The notes beneath the pieces are model-generated. The model ran no database searches, was not told the origin of the DNA, and worked only from the letters and a program-made list of their open reading frames with translations. The position numbers and the translations under genes are program-made. Of a stretch of DNA of 64,000 nucleotides, positions 58,681 through 64,000 are shown piece by piece. Numbering within the stretch: position 1 is the stretch's first letter; each line of letters starts with the position of its first letter. Location: contig NHNK02000001.1 of the NCBI GenBank assembly GCA_002173415.2, positions 186,001 to 250,000 of the forward strand. Direction: 5' to 3'. The stretch comes from Marinomonas agarivorans. GTDB lineage: Bacteria > Pseudomonadota > Gammaproteobacteria > Pseudomonadales > Marinomonadaceae.

Positions 58681-59031
58681 TTATTTCATGGGGGCAATGG
58701 GGAATTGATCAAAAGAAACCTGTTCCCAGCCATGTTGCATAAACTGGCGAATATTTTGATGATCTATTCCAGTAGGATTATTCAAAACATCAAGGCGGTA
58801 GTAGTCGCCAAATAGTTGCAGTGTTTCAGTTTTGTCTAGGTTGTGTAATTTCGCAAACGCCAATATTTTGCATGAGCCGTTGTTTTCATTGGCATTATTA
58901 ATTTGCGTGCCATTTTTAAAATACGTTGGGGTAAAGTCGTATTCTTTTTCAATGGTGTTAATAACGTCAGAAAAGTTAATATTAGCAGGCGTTGCACGTA
59001 ATGCTTGAATAAGTTGTTGACTGGTCATCAT
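58681..59031 (-). CDS. HopJ type III effector-family protein
   Basis: A 116-residue protein matching the HopJ (HopPmaJ) family: ANINFSDVINTIEKEYDFTPTYF, then NGSCKILAFAKLH and LFGDYYRLDVL. The family was named after a Pseudomonas syringae type III effector, but homologues are widespread in free-living marine gammaproteobacteria without such secretion. No secretion genes are near, so a housekeeping cytoplasmic role is more likely. Two ATG codons in tandem could start it. Confidence 0.85.
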   Translation of the reverse strand: MMTSQQLIQALRATPANINFSDVINTIEKEYDFTPTYFKNGTQINNANENNGSCKILAFAKLHNLDKTETLQLFGDYYRLDVLNNPTGIDHQNIRQFMQHGWEQVSFDQFPIAPMK

Positions 59032-59087
59032 AATCTTGTAGTGTCTCTTTTAAAAATTCGTTACTTAAAAAGGGTAAAAGGATAGTT

Positions 59088-60920
59088 ATGTTATCAATTC
59101 TTGAAAAATGGGTTAAGCCATTTCCTGTTGATGAGCCCAATCAGCCACCGGAGGGGTTGTTCTCTTTTTGTCTGCATTATAGCAGAGGTATGATAACGCC
59201 TTTGCTTATTATGTCTTTTTTGACTGCCTCTTTGGCCATATTGGAAGTGTCTCTGTTTGGTTTTATGGGACAATTGGTCGATTGGTTGTCTACCAAAACT
59301 CCCGACACCTTACTAGTAGAAGAGGGTGGTAAGTTACTTGGAATGGCGTTGCTGTTGTTGGTGGCTTTACCCGTCCTTGTTTTCTTACACTCTAGCGTTG
59401 TTCACCAAACATTGATGGGGAATTACCCTATGTCTATTCGGTGGCTAGCTCACCGCTATCTGTTAAGACAAAGTATTGCTTTTTATCAGGATGATTTTGC
59501 TGGACGAGTTGCAACGAAAGTACTCCAAACCTCTTTATCTGTCAGAGAAGCGGTGATGAAGTGTTTAGATGTTTTTGTTTTTATTCTTGTCTACTTTATT
59601 TCTATGCTGGTGATTGTTGCCCAATCAGATATCCGTTTGATGGTGCCTATGTTTGTTTGGTTAGTAATTTACATTGGCATTCAGTTTCACTTTGTTCCCA
59701 AGCTAAAACGAGTTTCCTCTGCTCAGGCGGATGCACGTTCGACGATGACGGGCCGTATTGTAGATAGTTATACCAATATCAACACGGTGAAACTTTTCTC
59801 TTATAACCAACGTGAGGCAGATTATGCGAAAGAGAGCATGGCAGGCTTCTTAACAACAACCTATGATCAAATGCGTTTGGTGACAGGCTTGAATGTTAGC
59901 GTTCAAGTTTTGAATTATTTGTTGGCGTTTTGCGTGGCAAGTTTATCCATCTGGTTGTGGATGGATAATGCGGTATCTGTTGGTGCCATCGCTATTGCCA
60001 TTGCTATGGCACTGCGACTAAATGGTATGTCTCAATGGATTATGTGGGAAATTGGTGGATTATTTGAGCATATTGGAACGATTGCGGATGGCATTAAGAC
60101 GTTATCAAAACCGCAAACAGTGCTGGATGTTAAAGACGCTAAGCCACTTGTTGTAGAAAAAGGACACATCCATTTCCAAGATGTTGCCTTCCGTTATGGC
60201 AAAGATATTGGCGGTTTAGATCGATTAGATTTAAAAATTAAGTCTGGTGAAAAAGTCGGTTTGGTTGGGCGTTCTGGGGCAGGTAAATCAACACTAGTTA
60301 ATTTATTAATGCGTTTTTACGATTTGGAATCAGGGTGTATTACCATTGACGGACAAGACATCAGCCAAGTGCAACAGGACAGTTTGCGCTCTCATATTGG
60401 TATGGTGACGCAAGATACCTCGTTACTGCATCGAAGTGTTCGGGATAACCTGTTATACGGACGTCCTAATGCAACAGAAGAAGATATGATCGCGGCATCG
60501 AAAAAAGCTGAAGCGCATGATTTTATTCTGACGTTAACTGATGCTCACGGTAATACTGGTTACGATGCCATGGTCGGTGAGCGTGGTGTTAAATTATCAG
60601 GTGGACAGCGACAACGGATTGCTATCACCAGAGTGTTGCTAAAAAATGCACCATTATTGGTGCTGGATGAAGCTACGTCAGCATTAGATTCGGAAGTGGA
60701 AGCGGCGATTCAGAAAAGCCTCAATGAGCTAATGAAAGATAAAACAGTGATAGCTATTGCCCACCGCTTATCAACTATTGCAGCGATGGATCGTTTGATT
60801 GTGTTGGACAATGGCCGAATTGTTGAGGAAGGTACTCATGCTGAGCTGCAAAAAACGGGCGGTATTTACGCCCAATTGTGGGCGCATCAAACAGGTGGTT
60901 TTTTAGGAGTAGAACCTTAA
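59088..60920 (+). CDS. MsbA-like ABC exporter (fused membrane and ATPase domains)
   Basis: A 610-residue half-transporter: six membrane spans in the first 330 residues, then an ATPase with Walker A GRSGAGKST, signature LSGGQRQRIA, Walker B LLVLDEATSALDSE and switch His AHRLSTI. All ATPase motifs are canonical. It should dimerise and export a lipid or drug. It starts 57 bases from the divergent HopJ-family gene. Substrate unknown. Confidence 0.9.
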   Translation: MLSILEKWVKPFPVDEPNQPPEGLFSFCLHYSRGMITPLLIMSFLTASLAILEVSLFGFMGQLVDWLSTKTPDTLLVEEGGKLLGMALLLLVALPVLVFLHSSVVHQTLMGNYPMSIRWLAHRYLLRQSIAFYQDDFAGRVATKVLQTSLSVREAVMKCLDVFVFILVYFISMLVIVAQSDIRLMVPMFVWLVIYIGIQFHFVPKLKRVSSAQADARSTMTGRIVDSYTNINTVKLFSYNQREADYAKESMAGFLTTTYDQMRLVTGLNVSVQVLNYLLAFCVASLSIWLWMDNAVSVGAIAIAIAMALRLNGMSQWIMWEIGGLFEHIGTIADGIKTLSKPQTVLDVKDAKPLVVEKGHIHFQDVAFRYGKDIGGLDRLDLKIKSGEKVGLVGRSGAGKSTLVNLLMRFYDLESGCITIDGQDISQVQQDSLRSHIGMVTQDTSLLHRSVRDNLLYGRPNATEEDMIAASKKAEAHDFILTLTDAHGNTGYDAMVGERGVKLSGGQRQRIAITRVLLKNAPLLVLDEATSALDSEVEAAIQKSLNELMKDKTVIAIAHRLSTIAAMDRLIVLDNGRIVEEGTHAELQKTGGIYAQLWAHQTGGFLGVEP

Positions 60921-60931
60921 CTTATCTTAAT

Positions 60932-61591
60932 TTAATCAAAGTCCACGACCGCATTGAAGGCAATAACAATGCGGTCAGTCTGGCCAAAATAAGGTAAGGC
61001 GGCATGCTTTAAATAGGAAGGAAAGAGAATGATTTGTCCTTCTTTTGGCGCAAAATCCCAAACTCCTTGATGGCTTAAATAGGCTGTTCCCGCATCTTGA
61101 TAATGTTCGGCATTGACTCTTGGGTCGTAAAAACGGTTAATGCCATTACGACTTGTTAAATCACTGTCGCCAACGTCTAAATAATAAATGCCACACCATG
61201 AACAATTTGGGTGAGAATGTGTGTCATGGTAGCCTCCGTTTTGAGTAATGTGGTACCAAGATTCAACAATGTAAGCACTGGCCGTTACCTCGGCAGGCCA
61301 AGCATCTTGGTTGGCAATACTTGCGGCTTGCGTCAATAACTCTTCAAAACTGCGTTTTAACTCGATAACCTCAGGTAGCTCACTTTCTAAAAAATCAAGT
61401 CTGCTTTCAAATAACTGATGCTTGGCAAGAGGAGCAACTTGGCTGTCAATTGCCTGTTGTTGCAGCTCTTTGCAGTGGTAAATATGTTCAATCAGTGTTT
61501 CTTTGAGAAAAGTATGATCAGCCTGTTGACTAGTGAAAAGTGGTGTGGACCATGTATTGATTGACTCAATAGTGGTTTGCAAAATATCCAT
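60932..61591 (-). CDS. Putative 2OG-Fe(II) oxygenase
   Basis: A 219-residue protein. The C-terminal half has the jelly-roll iron site seen in the TIGR02466 group: an H-x-H-containing motif DTHSHPNCSWCGIYYLD and a distal FPSYLKHAALPYFG then TDRIVIAFN segment with the second His and the 2-oxoglutarate-binding Arg. Converges with the exporter gene. Substrate unknown. Confidence 0.8.
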   Translation of the reverse strand: MDILQTTIESINTWSTPLFTSQQADHTFLKETLIEHIYHCKELQQQAIDSQVAPLAKHQLFESRLDFLESELPEVIELKRSFEELLTQAASIANQDAWPAEVTASAYIVESWYHITQNGGYHDTHSHPNCSWCGIYYLDVGDSDLTSRNGINRFYDPRVNAEHYQDAGTAYLSHQGVWDFAPKEGQIILFPSYLKHAALPYFGQTDRIVIAFNAVVDFD

Positions 61592-61738
61592 AAAAAATAG
61601 TGTATGCCTAATAACGTGTTAGGCACATAAGTATACTTTGAAAGATCGAAAGCAAGGAATAGCTATAAAATAATTTTCACCTAAATGGTTAAGTGTTACT
61701 CTCCACTACCACTCTAAAATTACTATGGATAAAGGAAT

Positions 61739-62809
61739 ATGGCTCACGTCTTTCAAGTAAGTATTGCCTTACTGGCAGTAATCTTATCTTTTTCTGTTCA
61801 GGGTGACGAGATTGAAGAAAAGAGTCATCTCTCTTCACATTGCCATAGTCATGAAACGGCCTATCTAAATGCGAATATGAAAAAAGTCATTCGTGATCCT
61901 TCATTTGCATACCAGCCTACAGGGAAAGTGCTGTCGATATGTTTTACTGATAGTGAAGCCGATGCTCCAATGATTGTTTATCGTTATGGCAAAATTGGGA
62001 ATGTTGAATTCGAAAAAATCGCAACGCCAGTAGCTCCCTTTTACTATTATCACTTTACCTTGTATCCGCAAGCCTCAAAAGTTAATACCAGTGTTCTGTT
62101 TTTTAGCAATGGCAAGTTTAACTACTATGTAGGCCAAGCACTTGGTATGGGTAGTGGTATTTCTTTATCCGTTTATCGTGATGGCAAACAACTTGTTGAG
62201 TTGTTTTCTGGCAACGATAAAGGAATTGACTATGACTATGGCACAGAAATTTATAGCCGCTCTATGAAGGATTTACCCCGTAAAGTCTTTGTCGATAAAA
62301 CTCCCACAGATAAAGAAATGCGTTCGCCCTATATTCTTGAAATTATTAAGCGACGCTATAAAGAAATATATGACGAAAAAGAACATAAGTTGTTGCGTCG
62401 TGACTCCATGGTAACCGGTGATGCTACGGCTTATGTCAATCAATATGTGGCCACCGACATCGAAAGGATTAACACGACATTTTACGCGCCGCTAGGTAAC
62501 ACAAAATACCAAGTGTATTATGACTATAACGGCAGCCCCTTCTTTATTTTACAACAAATATATACTTATAACGCTCCAGCGACGATGACTGAGGCTCGCG
62601 TTACCCAGCTAAAAGAAGAGGAAGGAGTCGTTTATCAAGCTTATGATCCAGCAAAAACGACGCGAGAAGAATGGCGTTATTATTATGATGGTGATTATGT
62701 GGTGAAAGTAGTAAACCCACAAAAAGAAATCGACATGGACCTAGAACGAGCGAAAGAAATACGACATATTGGTTTGGATTTATTGAAAGAATTTATCAAT
62801 ATACAGTAA
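61739..62809 (+). CDS. Hypothetical secreted protein
   Basis: A 356-residue protein that I do not recognise. It has a signal peptide (cut near SVQGD) and a histidine-rich start of the mature chain (HCHSH near residues 34-38), then a mainly beta-sheet-like sequence rich in tyrosine. AAAGGA precedes the ATG. It stands alone between an oxygenase and a reductase gene. Confidence 0.7.
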   Translation: MAHVFQVSIALLAVILSFSVQGDEIEEKSHLSSHCHSHETAYLNANMKKVIRDPSFAYQPTGKVLSICFTDSEADAPMIVYRYGKIGNVEFEKIATPVAPFYYYHFTLYPQASKVNTSVLFFSNGKFNYYVGQALGMGSGISLSVYRDGKQLVELFSGNDKGIDYDYGTEIYSRSMKDLPRKVFVDKTPTDKEMRSPYILEIIKRRYKEIYDEKEHKLLRRDSMVTGDATAYVNQYVATDIERINTTFYAPLGNTKYQVYYDYNGSPFFILQQIYTYNAPATMTEARVTQLKEEEGVVYQAYDPAKTTREEWRYYYDGDYVVKVVNPQKEIDMDLERAKEIRHIGLDLLKEFINIQ

Positions 62810-62930
62810 TAGATTTGTGTACGTTTTACTTCGGTTTGCCTATTTGGATTTACTTTTAGACTCACTTATTTTTAGATTCACTAATATAGATAAAGACTGT
62901 GTAAAGTACACAAACGAATAGGGGGAGCGA

Positions 62931-63908
62931 GTGAGTAATTTGATTGCCTTTGTTGGCCGATGTAAACAAGCAGAAAAAGAACATTGGCAGGATGTGCTAC
63001 ACAAAGCATTTGCACAAATTGATTGTTCTGTTGAGATTAAGCTGTTCTCCCAGTTGTCCGATAAGGAAAAGCAACAGTGTGACATTGCTATTGTCGCCAA
63101 CCCTGATGTTGAAGAGTTAGCGCAACTGGCTAATTTGACTTGGGTGCATAGTGTTTGGGCTGGTGTCGATGCCATGCTGCAAGCCTTATCATCAAAACAA
63201 CAAAAACCAATCACTAAGACTCACTATGACATCGTAAGACTTGTCGACCCTTTCCTTGCCCAAACCATGTCCGAAGCCGTTCTGGCATGGACTTTATACT
63301 TACATCGCAATATGCCTTTATATCAACAACAGCAAAATCAACAAATTTGGCTACAACATTCTTATCAAGCGCCGCAAGAAAAAACCATTGGTATTTTAGG
63401 TTTAGGCAAGTTGGGGCTTAAAAGTGCAGAACGATTACATCAAAACGGCTTCAACGTGATTGGCTGGAGTCGTCAGTTAAAAGTAATTGACAATATACAG
63501 ACAGTTGCGGGAGAAGAGGGATTGGCTTTCTTACTGGCAAACAGTGACATTGTTATTAATTTGCTGCCTCTTACGTCTGATACAAAAGGCTTGCTCAATA
63601 AAGAGAGATTTGCCTTGTGCGATCAAGTCGGCCTGATGAATTTTGGTCGAGGTGGAACTCAAGTGGAAAAGGATTTGCTTGAAGCACTCGATAAAGGTCA
63701 ATTATCCCATGCGGTGTTAGATGTGTTTGAGGTTGAGCCGTTGGCTGCTACGCATCCCTTCTGGGAGCATGAAAAAATCACCTTGCTTCCCCATATTTCT
63801 GCGCCAACTTCCATGCAATCCGCCTCAAACATTGTGGCAGAAAATATAAAACGCTATTTTAATACAGGTATCATTCCACCTGTTGTCGATCAAACACAGG
63901 GCTATTAG
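62931..63908 (+). CDS. GhrA-like glyoxylate/hydroxypyruvate reductase
   Basis: A 325-residue D-2-hydroxyacid dehydrogenase. NAD(P) loop GLGKLGLKSAERL, catalytic Arg in MNFGRGGTQVE, Glu in FEVEPLA and His in LLPHISAPTS. The N-terminal WVHSVWAGVDAML resembles GhrA. GTG start with GGGGGAG 4-8 bases upstream. It is followed 24 bases later by the gene cut by the window edge, possibly an operon. Confidence 0.87.
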   Translation: MSNLIAFVGRCKQAEKEHWQDVLHKAFAQIDCSVEIKLFSQLSDKEKQQCDIAIVANPDVEELAQLANLTWVHSVWAGVDAMLQALSSKQQKPITKTHYDIVRLVDPFLAQTMSEAVLAWTLYLHRNMPLYQQQQNQQIWLQHSYQAPQEKTIGILGLGKLGLKSAERLHQNGFNVIGWSRQLKVIDNIQTVAGEEGLAFLLANSDIVINLLPLTSDTKGLLNKERFALCDQVGLMNFGRGGTQVEKDLLEALDKGQLSHAVLDVFEVEPLAATHPFWEHEKITLLPHISAPTSMQSASNIVAENIKRYFNTGIIPPVVDQTQGY

Positions 63909-63932
63909 CCCTTACAAAAAATCAGGAAAAAT

Positions 63933-64000
63933 ATGTCGTACTTTATTGGCGCGTATGCATCGTCTCCCAATGTTGCAGGTTGGGATGCAGATTTAGAAAG
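63933..64000 (+). CDS. Partial CDS at the window edge, possibly DUF4862
   Basis: An ATG at 63933, with AGGAAA 6 bases upstream, opens a frame running to the edge (22 codons). The start SYFIGAYASSPNVAGWDA resembles the N-terminus of DUF4862 TIM-barrel proteins, but too little is present to be sure. Confidence 0.5.
   Translation, partial: MSYFIGAYASSPNVAGWDADLE

Overview
The window looks like a chromosomal segment of a low-GC marine gammaproteobacterium. Marinomonas or a close relative in the Oceanospirillales is my best guess. That rests on gene content and order (nadD-rsfS-rlmH-mrdA-mrdB-mltB-rlpA-dacA-ybeD-lipB-lipA; a gyrA-serC-pheA-tyrA/aroA-cmk-rpsA series as in Pseudomonas; FabV enoyl reductase; TRAP-TAXI transport) and on AT-rich codon use. 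It is an inference, not a database match. No rRNA, tRNA, CRISPR array, prophage or insertion sequence was found.

Layout. 1-7.5 kb: the 5' part of an AcoR/DhaR-type sigma-54 activator gene diverges from a six-gene glycerol-type ABC transporter operon (glpSTPQUV); a good -24/-12 promoter and clustered TGTTCA/TGAACA repeats lie between them. 7.5-15 kb: an orphan class II aldolase-family gene (OtnC-like), an ammonium transporter fused to a chemoreceptor signalling domain, a parDE toxin-antitoxin pair of different base composition, and a TRAP-TAXI transporter with a terminator between binding protein and permease. 15-25 kb: ygiQ-type radical SAM gene, a large secreted subtilase with integrin-like repeats, a PdhR-like regulator divergent from fabV, and an unknown periplasmic protein. 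25-30 kb: an M16 lipoprotein peptidase, yciK and ubiG on the minus strand.

30-42.6 kb: gyrA, serC, pheA, a tyrA-aroA fusion gene, cmk and rpsA, then ubiX, a yghU-type glutathione transferase, and trmO with a small partner on the minus strand. 42.7-53.8 kb: proA and the long nadD-to-lipA run, which supplies NAD, ribosome maturation, the elongation peptidoglycan machinery, septal/lytic enzymes and lipoate. 53.9-64 kb: a class I amidotransferase overlapping an ABM-RimJ fusion gene, parC, a quinol-monooxygenase-like protein, a previously hidden 52-residue membrane protein, a HopJ-family protein, an MsbA-like exporter, a 2OG-Fe(II) oxygenase, an unknown secreted protein, a GhrA-like reductase, and the start of another gene at the edge.

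Most unusual items: (1) the Amt-HAMP-like-MCP fusion at 8716-10938, with all ammonium-conduction residues kept, predicted to be an ammonium chemoreceptor; (2) the AroA half of the TyrA-AroA fusion at 35089-37311, which keeps the fold-like sequence but has lost essentially every EPSP-synthase active-site motif; (3) the ABM-RimJ fusion; (4) complementary degeneracy of the GlpS and GlpT ATPases; and (5) regulatory architecture such as the sigma-54 promoter, the TRAP-TAXI intra-operon terminator and the three-hairpin rpsA leader.
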